From: Photorhabdus cinerea
GTDB taxonomy: Bacteria; Pseudomonadota; Gammaproteobacteria; Enterobacterales; Enterobacteriaceae
DNA length: 64,000 nt
Assembly: GCF_011189575.1 (NCBI RefSeq)
Contig: NZ_PUJW01000005.1
Location: 182,297 to 246,296, forward strand
Reading direction: 5' to 3'
Each line of letters begins with the position of its first letter. Position 1 is the first letter of the stretch. The position numbers were made by a program, and so were the translations under genes. The notes beneath the pieces are model-generated. The model did no database searches. It was given only the letters and a program-made list of their open reading frames with translations, and was not told where the DNA came from. Shown in pieces: positions 25,249-33,743 of this stretch.

Positions 25249-27381
25249 CTATTCTGTTGAAATTTTCTGTTGTTCCTGAGCTGCTTTCTTAGCCTTAACT
25301 CTGGCAATAGCGGCAGCCACCGCAGCTTTGCGCGGATCGATTTCTTCCACGGGTGCAGGTAGAACCTCAGTCTGAGCTTCAGTGACTTGCTGTGTTTGCG
25401 CGGTTTTTTTAGCTTTAACACGGGCAATAGCGGCAGCCACCGCGGCTTTGCGAGGATCGGTTTCTTCCACGGGTGCAGGTGTAACCTCGGTCTGAGCTTC
25501 AGTGACTTGCTGCGTTTGCGCAGTTTTTTTAGCTTTAACACGGGCAATCGCGGCAGCGACCGCATCTTTACGGGGATCTGGCTTTTCACCGGTTGTAGAT
25601 TCTGATCCTGCTATTTCAGGTGACGTTGTCACCTTTTGACTCTGAGCTGCTTTCTTAGCCTTAGCTCTGGCAATGGCGGCGGCTAATGCGGCTTTGCGTG
25701 GGTCTTCTGATCCTGTTTGTTCAGATGTCGCAGTATTAATATTTTCAGTCGCTTGTTTTTCCGCCTGGCGAGCACGAAGTTGCTCTTTTCTTGCCTGCCG
25801 AGCAGTTATTACTGCTGAATTATCTGGTACTTGTCCCGGTTCTATGGTAACAATTTTGCCTGCGTCAGCCTGTTTTTCCCTTGCACGGGAGAGTGCAGCT
25901 TGTACCGTATTTTTATCTTGATGATCAATTTGAACAGCCGCTTTTTTGTGCCTTTCCTCACGCGCCTGTTTTTCCCGTTCCATACGAGCTTGCTTAGCTT
26001 CAAAACGAATTTTGGCTTCTGCTGAGCGGCGGTTTTCCTGATCCAATATATTAATTTCAGCTTTTTCTTGACGATAATATTGCACCAGAGGAATGTTGCT
26101 TGGGCAGACATAAGCACAGGCACCACATTCAATACAGTCGAATAAGTTGTGATCACGAGCTTTTTCATGCTCTTGACCACGGCTGAACCAGTAGAGTTGT
26201 TGTGGCAATAAACTAGCGGGACAAGCCTCCACACATAATCCACAACGGATACAAGCTTCTTCTACAGTATTTGCATCCATTTCTTGATGAGAGGGTGCCA
26301 GAATACAGTTACTGATTTTGATAACAGGTACATTCAGATCGGGTAGAGTGAACCCCATTAGAGGACCACCCATTATCACCATCTGCTCTGATTGGGGTTC
26401 AAAACCGGCTAACTGGAGAAGAAATTGAACTGGAGTACCGAGCCGTGCCCAGAAATTACCGGGAAAGGTTACAGCGTCACCAGTGATGGTAACCACACGC
26501 TGAATTAAGGGTTCTCCATCAATAATGGCTCTTTTGATAGCAACCACTGTGCCGACGTTCTGCATCAGAACACCAATAGTTGAGGAACGGCCACCGGATG
26601 GCACTTCTTTACCTGTCAGGATTTTGGTCAGTTGTTTTGCACCACCGGAGGGGTATTTGGTCGGGATAACCCGGACGATGATAGTTTTATCGCCTTTTAG
26701 TGCGGTTTTCAGTTCTTTTATTGCTTCTGGTTTATTATCTTCGATACCAATCAGTATTTGTTCAGGTTTAAGCAGATGTTCCAGAATACGAATTCCTTCA
26801 ATTAATTCGTCTGCATGTTCCTGCATAAGGCGGTCATCAGCGGTAATATAAGGTTCGCATTCTGCGGCGTTAATAATCAGCGTCTTAATACCAGAACGGC
26901 TACTTTGAAGTTTGGCGGCAGTAGGAAAACCAGCTCCACCTAAACCCGCGATACCTGCCTGATGGATTCGATTAAGAATAGTGTCTGCATCAAGTGATTG
27001 ATAATCAGGTGCCTGAATGCGTTCACACCATTGATCTTCACCATCTGGGCGTAGACGAACACACAATTCTTTCAACCCAGATGGATGCGCCGTAATACAA
27101 GGTTCAATGGCAATGATTGTACCGGAAGTCGATGCATGAACCGGTACGGTACGACCAGAGCCAAATGTCAAAGGCTGGCCTTTCAGCACCTTATCACTGG
27201 CTTTAACCAGTAATTCGCCTTCCGTTCCCAAATGTTGTTGTAATGGGATAATTAATTCTTCCGGTAGTGGTGCAATGCGCAATGGTGTCTGACTAGATTG
27301 CAGTTTCATTTCAGGTGGATGAATTCCACCGTCAAAATCCCATATTTTGTTTTTATGGAGTAAATTGAACAAATTAAACAT
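25249..27381 (-). CDS. rsxC: Electron transport complex subunit RsxC with C-terminal repeats
   Basis: A 710-residue peripheral subunit that accepts electrons from NADH through FMN and passes them to two [4Fe-4S] clusters. The N-terminus (FDGGIHPPEMK) is conserved; the nucleotide-binding part includes GLGGAGFPTAAKL; the clusters are bound by CIRCGLCVEACP and CIECGACAYVCPSNIPLVQY. From about residue 440 a highly charged coiled-coil region starts, ending in tandem repeats of 40 residues. The ATG at 27381 overlaps the rsxB stop by eight bases and matches homologous starts. Confidence 0.95.
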   Translation of the reverse strand: MFNLFNLLHKNKIWDFDGGIHPPEMKLQSSQTPLRIAPLPEELIIPLQQHLGTEGELLVKASDKVLKGQPLTFGSGRTVPVHASTSGTIIAIEPCITAHPSGLKELCVRLRPDGEDQWCERIQAPDYQSLDADTILNRIHQAGIAGLGGAGFPTAAKLQSSRSGIKTLIINAAECEPYITADDRLMQEHADELIEGIRILEHLLKPEQILIGIEDNKPEAIKELKTALKGDKTIIVRVIPTKYPSGGAKQLTKILTGKEVPSGGRSSTIGVLMQNVGTVVAIKRAIIDGEPLIQRVVTITGDAVTFPGNFWARLGTPVQFLLQLAGFEPQSEQMVIMGGPLMGFTLPDLNVPVIKISNCILAPSHQEMDANTVEEACIRCGLCVEACPASLLPQQLYWFSRGQEHEKARDHNLFDCIECGACAYVCPSNIPLVQYYRQEKAEINILDQENRRSAEAKIRFEAKQARMEREKQAREERHKKAAVQIDHQDKNTVQAALSRAREKQADAGKIVTIEPGQVPDNSAVITARQARKEQLRARQAEKQATENINTATSEQTGSEDPRKAALAAAIARAKAKKAAQSQKVTTSPEIAGSESTTGEKPDPRKDAVAAAIARVKAKKTAQTQQVTEAQTEVTPAPVEETDPRKAAVAAAIARVKAKKTAQTQQVTEAQTEVLPAPVEEIDPRKAAVAAAIARVKAKKAAQEQQKISTE
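25276..25705 (-). repeat. 120-bp tandem repeats in the rsxC tail
   Basis: Units begin at the aspartate codon of DPRK(A/D)A.AAAIAR.KAKK: about 25705 (diverged), 25577, 25457 and 25337, with an exact 120-base period between the last three. The two central copies are nearly identical at DNA level, including the linker TEAQTEV.PAPVEE. Such units are prone to copy-number change by slippage. Confidence 0.9.
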
Positions 27382-28006
27382 GGTGTTCAGCCTCAATATT
27401 GTTAACAGGAATGTTTTTAACGAAAACAGCTTGAGATGGCTGAACTGGGATATTTTTTACCGGAATGGTTTTCAAATCCCATTTCCAGTTGGCAGTGGTC
27501 GTTGCTACCGGGATCATGGCAATACAATCTGTAGGACAGGGGGCAACGCATAGGTCGCATCCAGTACATAAATCTTCAACAACGGTATGCATAGCACGGG
27601 TTGCGCCGATGATAGCGTCTACAGGGCATGCCTGAATACATTTGGTACAACCAATACAATTCTCTTCATCAATAAATGCGACTTTACGGACAGGATTTTG
27701 TACGCTTTCATCTCCCTCTAGTGATTGTGGATCGACACCAAGTAATTCTGAGATTTTCAGCATTGCTTGTTCACCACCGGGCGCACATTTGTTAATCATT
27801 TCACCATTATTCGCTATGGCTTCAGCATAAGGGCGGCAGCCAGGATAACCACATTGCCCACATTGACTTTGAGGCAGAATATTGTCGATGTTTTCAACAA
27901 TAGGATCTTCTTCCACTTGAAAACGGCGGGCAGCAAAACCCAGGATTAAACCAAAAATTAACCCTAGTGCACTTAGTGCACCAATAGCAATCCATAACGA
28001 TATCAT
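27374..28006 (-). CDS. rsxB: Electron transport complex subunit RsxB
   Basis: A 210-residue iron-sulfur subunit with an N-terminal membrane anchor. It has a four-cysteine Fe4S domain (CGQCGYPGCRPYAEAI) near residue 50 and two ferredoxin clusters, CIGCTKCIQACPVDAIIG and CTGCDLCVAPCPTDCI. It moves electrons from RsxC to the membrane part of the complex. The stop of rsxA overlaps its ATG by one base, and it overlaps rsxC at its end. Confidence 0.96.
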   Translation of the reverse strand: MISLWIAIGALSALGLIFGLILGFAARRFQVEEDPIVENIDNILPQSQCGQCGYPGCRPYAEAIANNGEMINKCAPGGEQAMLKISELLGVDPQSLEGDESVQNPVRKVAFIDEENCIGCTKCIQACPVDAIIGATRAMHTVVEDLCTGCDLCVAPCPTDCIAMIPVATTTANWKWDLKTIPVKNIPVQPSQAVFVKNIPVNNIEAEHHV

Positions 28007-28587
28007 CAGAACTTCACCAAACCACTAAAGCCCATAAAAGCCAGGGACATTAAACCTGCGGTGATAAGACCGATAGATGAACCCCGGAAAGGTGCTGGTA
28101 CATCAGCAACGGCCAGGCGTTCACGAATAGCGGCAAACAGTACCATAACCAGAGAGAAGCCTGCGGCAGCACCAAATCCATAAATGGCAGATTGTAGAAA
28201 ATCGTGTGATTGGTTGATATTCAGCAGCGCTACACCGAGTACGGCACAGTTAGTTGTAATCAACGGCAGGAAAATACCCAACAGCCGGTATAACGTCGGG
28301 CTGGTTTTGCGTACAACAAGCTCTGTGAATTGCACTACAACCGCAATGACAAGAATAAAACTCAGGGTACGCAAATAGATTAAGTCCAGTGGTAACAAAA
28401 TAAACGTATTCACGAGCCATGAACACACTGAGGCTAGTGTCATAACGAATGTTGTTGCAAATCCCATCCCGATGGCAGTTTCCAGCTTTTTAGAGACGCC
28501 CATAAAAGGACATAAGCCGAGAAATTTCACCAAGACAAAATTGTTAACCAATACGGTTCCAACAAATAAAAGAAAATAGTCAGTCAT
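28006..28587 (-). CDS. rsxA: Electron transport complex subunit RsxA
   Basis: A 193-residue, six-helix membrane protein, first gene of the rsxABCDGE-nth operon. The opening MTDYFLLFVGTVLVNNFVLVKFLGLCPFMGVSKK and RLLGIFLPLITTNCAVLGVALLN are near-universal in NqrE/RnfA proteins. The conserved cysteines in LGLCPF and TNCAV bind the cluster that spans the membrane in Rnf and Nqr structures. The promoter lies within the 108 bases to ydgK. Confidence 0.96.
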   Translation of the reverse strand: MTDYFLLFVGTVLVNNFVLVKFLGLCPFMGVSKKLETAIGMGFATTFVMTLASVCSWLVNTFILLPLDLIYLRTLSFILVIAVVVQFTELVVRKTSPTLYRLLGIFLPLITTNCAVLGVALLNINQSHDFLQSAIYGFGAAAGFSLVMVLFAAIRERLAVADVPAPFRGSSIGLITAGLMSLAFMGFSGLVKF

Positions 28588-28695
28588 TGCTGTGCCTGAA
28601 AATGAAGTTTGTTTACTTTTTATAAAATTATAAATATGCCCTCATCTTACTGAGGGGCAATCTATTGTTATGATAACAATCAAAGAAAGTTGCGG

Positions 28696-29136
28696 TTATC
28701 GATCTTGTGTGAAAGTCATTTTGACCCGATGAGAACGTTTAATATAGGGGACAAAAATAGCGGCTGCTAGTAGTGGCCATGCTAATGCACGTAGAGCCAT
28801 TTGATCAGAAATAGGGGAAAAGGTGAAAGTTTTCAATGCAATTAATACGGTAACAATAAGCCAAATAATAAAAGTTTGAGGGAATCTTTTTGACCGAATA
28901 AAAAGCAGTTTTAGTATCCATAGGGTGAAGCACCACATTACCGCAGTAATGGCGACGGAAAGAAACCACATTAGAGTAAAGTGATGACTTCCGGTACTCA
29001 ATATATTGTTTTGACTGAAAAAAGTCATAATGTATAAGGCAAGCATGACACTGGCGCTGAGAAATGTCATGATCAGGTAAGCTGCCGGAGCCAGAATCCA
29101 GCCATTAATTCTGTGGTAGTCATGGGTTTGATACAT
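28696..29136 (-). CDS. ydgK: Inner membrane protein of the YdgK family
   Basis: A 146-residue protein of the DUF2569 type with four predicted transmembrane helices. Landmarks are the N-terminal INGWILAPAAYLI and the IWLIVTVLIAL helix. No function is known for the family. It stands directly upstream of rsxA, as in E. coli where ydgK also neighbours rsxA, which is the main support for the symbol. Confidence 0.8.
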   Translation of the reverse strand: MYQTHDYHRINGWILAPAAYLIMTFLSASVMLALYIMTFFSQNNILSTGSHHFTLMWFLSVAITAVMWCFTLWILKLLFIRSKRFPQTFIIWLIVTVLIALKTFTFSPISDQMALRALAWPLLAAAIFVPYIKRSHRVKMTFTQDR

Positions 29137-29322
29137 AAGTCATTCCACCTGGAGCTATACGGAGGAAGAATAATAGGCGATTCTGTTGGGTTAGGAAATA
29201 GATTGATTGAAAGATCTTCAGAGCTGGGTTCAGAGATGAATGTGTGAGACGGCTATCGATGGTGATATTTTTTACTGATATAACATTGCAGTTATTATTA
29301 AGAATAAATTTGAGGGGCTGTC

Positions 29323-30360
29323 ATGAGTGATTTGTTAAAGGTTGGGTTGGTAGGTTATGGTTATGCCAGTAAAACGTTCCATGCACCATTAATTGCTGGG
29401 ACTACCGGTGTTAAATTGACAGCAATTTCTAGCAGTGATGCAGAGAAAGTTAAATCAGATTGGCCAAATATTCCGGTGGTATCCAGCCCTGAAGATCTTT
29501 TTAATGATCCTGACATTGATTTAATCGTTATTCCAACACCTAATGATACTCATTACCCACTGGCTCAGAAGGCGCTGGCAGCGGGTAAACATGTTGTAGT
29601 GGATAAACCATTTACTATTACAGTTGAACAAGCTGAATCTTTAAAGCAACAAGCTGCAGAAGCTGAGTTACTCCTTTCTGTATTTCATAACCGTCGTTGG
29701 GATTCTGGTTTTCTGACCATAAAATCTTTAATTAAAGAAAATCGTCTGGGCAAATTGAAATATTTTGAATCTCATTTTGATCGCTATCGTCCAGTTATAC
29801 GTCAAAGATGGCGTGAAACGGCAGGGGAAGGAAGTGGTATTTGGTATGATTTAGGTCCTCATTTGCTTGATCAGGCTGTTCAATTGTTTGGTAAACCGCA
29901 ATCTATTACGGCTGATTTGGGGATGATTCGTCCACAAGCCGAAGCGGCGGATTATTTCCATGTGTTGTTGAATTATCCGGATATTAAAGTGGTTCTTCAT
30001 GCAACAACAGTGGCAGCGGCTGAATCTGCTGTTTATACATTGCATGGTATGGAAGGCAGCTATGTGAAATATGGTCTTGATCCTCAGGAAGAACGATTGA
30101 AGGCAGGGGAAAAGCCACTGCATGCTGATTGGGGATATGATATTCGTGATGGGATTGTGACATTGTCACATGGAGAGGAATTAGTGACCGAACATGTGCC
30201 AACTTTGCCCGGTAATTATACTGCTTATTATGCGGCGATCCGTGATGCTATTACGTTAGGTAAACCTAATCCAGTAACGGCAAATGAAGCCATTCAAATT
30301 ATGAAATTAATTGAAGCAGGTATTCAGTCTGCAAAACAACAAAGTTCAGTGGCAGTTTAA
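29323..30360 (+). CDS. ydgJ: Oxidoreductase of the Gfo/Idh/MocA family (YdgJ)
   Basis: A 345-residue cytosolic dehydrogenase. The N-terminal Rossmann fold begins VGLVGYGYASKTFHAPLI, followed by IPTPNDTHYPLAQKALAAGKHVVVDKPFT, which contains the catalytic lysine of the family (EKP/DKP motif). The C-terminal alpha/beta domain includes FHNRRWDS and YFESHFDRYRP, and YVKYGLDPQEERLK matches E. coli YdgJ closely. The substrate is not established. GAGGGG lies seven bases ahead of the ATG. Confidence 0.92.
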   Translation: MSDLLKVGLVGYGYASKTFHAPLIAGTTGVKLTAISSSDAEKVKSDWPNIPVVSSPEDLFNDPDIDLIVIPTPNDTHYPLAQKALAAGKHVVVDKPFTITVEQAESLKQQAAEAELLLSVFHNRRWDSGFLTIKSLIKENRLGKLKYFESHFDRYRPVIRQRWRETAGEGSGIWYDLGPHLLDQAVQLFGKPQSITADLGMIRPQAEAADYFHVLLNYPDIKVVLHATTVAAAESAVYTLHGMEGSYVKYGLDPQEERLKAGEKPLHADWGYDIRDGIVTLSHGEELVTEHVPTLPGNYTAYYAAIRDAITLGKPNPVTANEAIQIMKLIEAGIQSAKQQSSVAV

Positions 30361-30430
30361 TCATGACTTTTATTGATTAGTCCGGTTTACCGGGCTAATT
30401 ATTTGATTTGCAAAGCAAGGAAAATAATTC

Positions 30431-31408
30431 ATGACTTGGTGGCAAAGATTAAAAGTAGATCCTTTTTTGGTGGTATTAGTGACGGTGGTCGTCATTGCAA
30501 CATTCTTTCCTTGCGAGGGTGAGATTAAAGTTTGGTTTCAACGGTTAACTACAGCGGCGATTGCTCTGCTGTTCTTTATGCATGGCGCTAAATTATCTCG
30601 TCAAGCCATTATTGCGGGTATGGGGCATTGGCGGCTTCATTTGGTCGTTTTTCTCAGTACTTTTGTTTTGTTTCCAATTCTAGGGTTAGGGTTGGGTCTG
30701 TTGGTACCTGAGATAATGTCATCAACGGCTTATTGGGGATTTCTTTATCTTTGTGCATTACCGGCCACGGTTCAGTCGGCTATTGCTTTTACTTCTGTTG
30801 CTGGTGGTAATATTGCGGCTGCCATTTGTAGCGCTTCGGCATCCAGTATTTTGGGGGTATTTTTATCGCCAATACTCGTCGGGCTAATGATCCATACACA
30901 GGGAGAAGGTAGCTCTGATACGCTGGAAGCAATAAAATCCATTATTCTTCAATTGATGGTTCCTTTTATTGTCGGGCATTTGTCACGGCCATTGATTGCT
31001 CGCTGGGTAGAGCGGCATAAAAAACTGGTTAATATGACGGACCGGTCATCAATTCTTTTGGTGGTTTATGTGGCTTTCAGTGAGGCGGTGGTAGAAGGTA
31101 TCTGGCACAAGATTGATGGTTATTCACTTCTGATGATTGGGGTTGTTTGTTGTATCTTGTTGGCGATTGTGTTGATTATTAATACTTATACTGCTCGTTG
31201 GTTGGGTTTTAGTAAAGAAGATGAAATTACCATTGTCTTTTGTGGCTCGAAAAAGAGCTTGGCTAATGGCGTACCAATGGCGAATGTTTTATTCCCGGCT
31301 GCGACGGTTGGTGTGATGTTGTTGCCGTTGATGATTTTTCATCAAATTCAATTGATGGTGTGCGCGGTATTAGCGCAACGTTATGCGCGGAGATTAAAAC
31401 GGGAATAG
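30431..31408 (+). CDS. yfeH: Sodium-dependent transporter of the bile acid symporter type (YfeH-like)
   Basis: A 325-residue, ten-helix inner membrane protein. It matches the SBF-like group of bile acid:sodium symporters: AIALLFFMHGAKLSRQAII near residue 45, the cross-over element ALPATVQSAIAFTSVAGGNIAAAICSASAS near 110, and FCGSKKSLANGVPMANVLFP near 275. The natural substrate of bacterial YfeH proteins is unknown. It follows ydgJ by 70 bases in the same direction with an AAGGAAA ribosome site. Confidence 0.88.
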   Translation: MTWWQRLKVDPFLVVLVTVVVIATFFPCEGEIKVWFQRLTTAAIALLFFMHGAKLSRQAIIAGMGHWRLHLVVFLSTFVLFPILGLGLGLLVPEIMSSTAYWGFLYLCALPATVQSAIAFTSVAGGNIAAAICSASASSILGVFLSPILVGLMIHTQGEGSSDTLEAIKSIILQLMVPFIVGHLSRPLIARWVERHKKLVNMTDRSSILLVVYVAFSEAVVEGIWHKIDGYSLLMIGVVCCILLAIVLIINTYTARWLGFSKEDEITIVFCGSKKSLANGVPMANVLFPAATVGVMLLPLMIFHQIQLMVCAVLAQRYARRLKRE

Positions 31409-31706
31409 ATATAAATCTATGATAGGAAATTTTTGTAAATATATATTAATGACAATTATTATATTTACAACAATATAATGTTGAGTTGCTAAATTTAGAT
31501 CGCAAATATTATCATTAATCCAATTAATGTAATTTAATATCTTAGATATTTTCTTTTCCAGGTCTAAAAATTTGATAAGAGCCACACAAATAGTCGTTGT
31601 GTTGGTTTTTTTTCATCTATACTTAACTTAATTTCATTGTTGTACATATTAGGGTGTTGTTGAATTAGATCTATATAAATCTACGTCGATATAATGGGGG
31701 GGTAAT
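31409..31706. other. AT-rich intergenic region
   Basis: About 300 bases with no reading frame I would support. The last 15 bases hold the strong GGGGGGG ribosome site for the next gene. A stretch near 31590-31700 probably carries its promoter, but no clear -10/-35 pair stands out. Confidence 0.4.
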
Positions 31707-31991
31707 ATGATTTATGTCAAGAATGCTTCAAATAAGCTGGTTCTAGTTGCAATTAATAAATGGGGGAAAAAAGGTGGCACAGGGTATTTTAATATTAATC
31801 CGGGTATGGTAGAGGGTTGGGATCGCACTGATGGTCGCGGTTTTGTAATGTCAATAATACGGGAAGGTGAGGCGGAGTCAAAGCCATATTTTGTTTTATC
31901 AAATAGCAACATTGTTATTCATGATAAAGATATTACTGGTTACGGTAGAGATGTTGAGGATAGTGATCATTGGATATATCCTTTAAATTGA
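31707..31991 (+). CDS. Small protein of unknown function (94 residues)
   Basis: The ATG follows a G-rich ribosome site (GGGGGGGTAAT). The protein (MIYVKNASNKLVLVAINKWG onward) is Gly, Asp and aromatic rich, has no signal peptide or membrane segment, and alternates short hydrophobic and polar stretches as in a small beta-sandwich. Features are GGTGYFNINPGMVEGWDRTDGRGFVM and a C-terminal HWIYPLN. I do not recognise the family. Its composition and surroundings suggest a small secreted or crystal-type accessory protein, but that is only a guess. Confidence 0.55.
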   Translation: MIYVKNASNKLVLVAINKWGKKGGTGYFNINPGMVEGWDRTDGRGFVMSIIREGEAESKPYFVLSNSNIVIHDKDITGYGRDVEDSDHWIYPLN

Positions 31992-32065
31992 ATTTGGCTA
32001 ATGGCGGGGAGTGACCAGCTACCCGGTTACTACCTTTATTTTGAGAATTATTTAGGGCAATCTAT

Positions 32066-32467
32066 TTAATTTTTTAATGTGTTTACAATACTCATGGCTT
32101 GTTCTTTATCTTTTGCACCCATTCTAAATGAAGGAACTAAATAGGTTTGAATAGTCGTTGTAACCACATTAACACCTTTGAATGATACTGTCATTTGGGT
32201 TCCGATATTTTTATTGATGAGAACATTAAATTTGGGAAAACATTGTTTATCTTTTTTCATGACTACTGACAACTCATTATCCATTCCATCATGTGCTCCT
32301 AAATAATCGATTTGCTCTGTACAGGCTTGGGTTAAGAGAAATTTGTCACCGGATGAAAATTCAAATTTTAACCCCTCTTCTGATTGAGCTAGCCTGTTTC
32401 GACTATTTTTATCAGAACATCCTGCTATTGCGGAGAGAAGTATCATAATAACAAATAAATTTTTCAT
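32066..32467 (-). CDS. Lipoprotein with a SecDF P1-head-like domain
   Basis: A 133-residue protein with a signal peptide and lipobox (LSAIAGC, cysteine at residue 17), so it should be lipid anchored. The mature part, with F..LT..NIGTQMTVSFKGVNVVTTTIQTYLVPSF, resembles the P1 head subdomain of SecD (NIG..LAIVLDG.V.SAP.I). Stand-alone lipoproteins with this fold occur in enterobacteria without known role. One internal Cys pair (CTEQ, CFPK) could form a disulfide. It is probably monocistronic. Confidence 0.65.
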   Translation of the reverse strand: MKNLFVIMILLSAIAGCSDKNSRNRLAQSEEGLKFEFSSGDKFLLTQACTEQIDYLGAHDGMDNELSVVMKKDKQCFPKFNVLINKNIGTQMTVSFKGVNVVTTTIQTYLVPSFRMGAKDKEQAMSIVNTLKN

Positions 32468-32612
32468 AATTTTGATCCTGTCATATTGGATGGTTGCTCA
32501 GGTTTGTAAGGCTACTGGTACATGGCGGCTGCCAGTATCACCTTAAAAGTGATCAGGAAACCGCTCATCTTGTTTTGTTGTAACGTCCGTGGAGGAGTTA
32601 CTGGGTTCACTG

Positions 32613-32933
32613 TTATTTTTTATCTAAAAATCCTGGTTTTACGGATAAGCCCAAAAGAGGATTATTAATTAGAGGAACGATGGATAATTCATAAGCGTCT
32701 GGCACAGGGAGATGACTTATTTCCGTCAATGCCTCGAGTCTCGTATCAGCAATATAAGCCTCTTCAACATTACCTGTGTAGGCAATAATATTGGCGGAAT
32801 GCTCGGGGAAAAGGGCTACAAAGGCTCGTTTTTTGGTATGAAAAAGGACGTGGCCAACAACATCAGGTTCATTCTCTAAATAACCCAATTCTTCTAACAT
32901 CTGTTTCATTTTCTTTATTTTCTGTTTTTTCAT
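32613..32933 (-). CDS. Hypothetical protein (106 residues)
   Basis: Begins with the very basic MKKQKIKKMKQMLEELGYLE and continues with alternating beta and helix elements (HVLFHTKKRAFVALFPEHSANIIAYTG). No membrane segment or motif. It lies upstream of the lipoprotein on the same strand, separated by 145 bases that contain a short inverted repeat. I do not recognise it. Confidence 0.5.
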   Translation of the reverse strand: MKKQKIKKMKQMLEELGYLENEPDVVGHVLFHTKKRAFVALFPEHSANIIAYTGNVEEAYIADTRLEALTEISHLPVPDAYELSIVPLINNPLLGLSVKPGFLDKK

Positions 32934-32957
32934 TCTGTCGTGCTCAAATTTGGGGGA

Positions 32958-32996
32958 TTGTATATAACTCCCGTTTTGTATTACGGGGTAGTACGA
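32958..32996. mobile_element. Possible insertion-sequence end fragment with hairpin
   Basis: Contains ACTCCCGTTTTGTATTACGGGGTAGT, a short stem (CCCGT/ACGGG) with flanking bases very similar to a second copy near 63340-63365 (CCCCCGTCCTGTACTACGGGGGTAGT). Two unlinked copies of this kind suggest the end of a mobile element or a dispersed repeat. No transposase accompanies either copy. Confidence 0.35.
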
Positions 32997-33093
32997 GATA
33001 CTGGAAGTGTACTCGTCACGCTGGAAATCAGCAAGGAAGAACTACTAATGCCCTACTAGAAATATAAAAAGCGATAATTAGCGTTTTTAGTTC

Positions 33094-33155
33094 GCTAAAT
33101 CAGCATAACATCTAACTGAGATTGATAAGATGACCATTTTCATCACATGCACCTG
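33094..33155 (-). pseudogene. Relic of a P1-family (S58) peptidase gene
   Basis: Two short blocks match the intact P1 peptidase gene at 59.2-60.2 kb: 33094-33116 with 59252-59274 (one mismatch in 23, encoding the RGYADLA region near the C-terminus) and 33117-33155 with 59577-59615 (encoding GACDENGHLIDLIS). In the relic the 300 bases between the blocks are deleted. Confidence 0.85.
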
Positions 33156-33325
33156 TCCCAAGTTTCTCTGTGTCTTGCTTCGTGTCCTTCTTGAAGTGGG
33201 ATTTCCGCTGCCAGCATTTCAAGACTAACAGGCGATAGTGGGATATGAGGGGATGTGCCCAATGTTTGATATCGTGGAGAATGGCAGAGCAGATTTTTCC
33301 CTGACAAGCCCCCATACCGCACCGT
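33156..33325 (-). pseudogene. Relic of an FAD-dependent oxidoreductase C-terminus (HcnB/opine oxidase type)
   Basis: The minus strand encodes TRCGMGACQGKICSAILHDI, the [2Fe-2S] cysteine motif at the C-terminus of HcnB-like and opine oxidase-like flavoproteins. After a frame change the next bases read IPLSPVSLEMLAAEIPLQE, which is the usual proline-rich end of these proteins. It thus has a frameshift and lacks the N-terminal FAD domains. Confidence 0.7.
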
Positions 33326-33685
33326 GTTGCCATTTTTGCGCTTATTGGCCCGCTCTCTTTTATTATTTCTGCTTTCATTGTTTATTGGTCTGGTTGGGAA
33401 ACGGTTTCTTGGTTGCTCGGATTACAGATTGTTTTGTTCTTTATTTACCTGTTATTCAAAAACAGAGTTCCTGTAGGTAAAGTGAGTCTGCGTCAACAGA
33501 TAACTTCTGCCTTGTGGTTGATCGGTTTTTACAGTGCTATGATCATTTTGTCCTATTTAGGCACCTTTGGGGATAAAGGCATTATTCCTGCACCTTGGGA
33601 TATCGTTGCAGTAGCGGTGATATCTTTAATCGCTTTCTATTGGGGAATACCCAAGGCAGTTTTACCAACGGAAGATGAGGATTAA
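33326..33685 (+). pseudogene. C-terminal fragment of an amino acid permease (APC superfamily)
   Basis: The open frame reads from about 33326 (VAIFALIGPLSFIISAFIVYW) to the stop at 33685 (PKAVLPTEDED). It holds the last four or so membrane helices of a 12-helix permease; the first two thirds are missing. The 5' boundary falls exactly at the flavoprotein relic on the other strand, marking a deletion joint. A short internal start (TTG 33413) makes a 90-residue frame that could be annotated as a gene, but it would not be a working transporter. Confidence 0.7.
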
Positions 33686-33743
33686 ATTCCAAATAAATAA
33701 CTATAATCAGGAATGGGGTTCCCATTCCTGAACTGTTTAATGT

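Noticed and set aside
29010..29040. CATAATGTATAAGG as part of a dif site
   Set aside because: Only half of the XerC/XerD pattern is present and it lies inside ydgK.
32570..32590. TTTTGTTGTAACGTCC as a Ter site
   Set aside because: GTTGTAAC matches, but the flanks do not fit the consensus.
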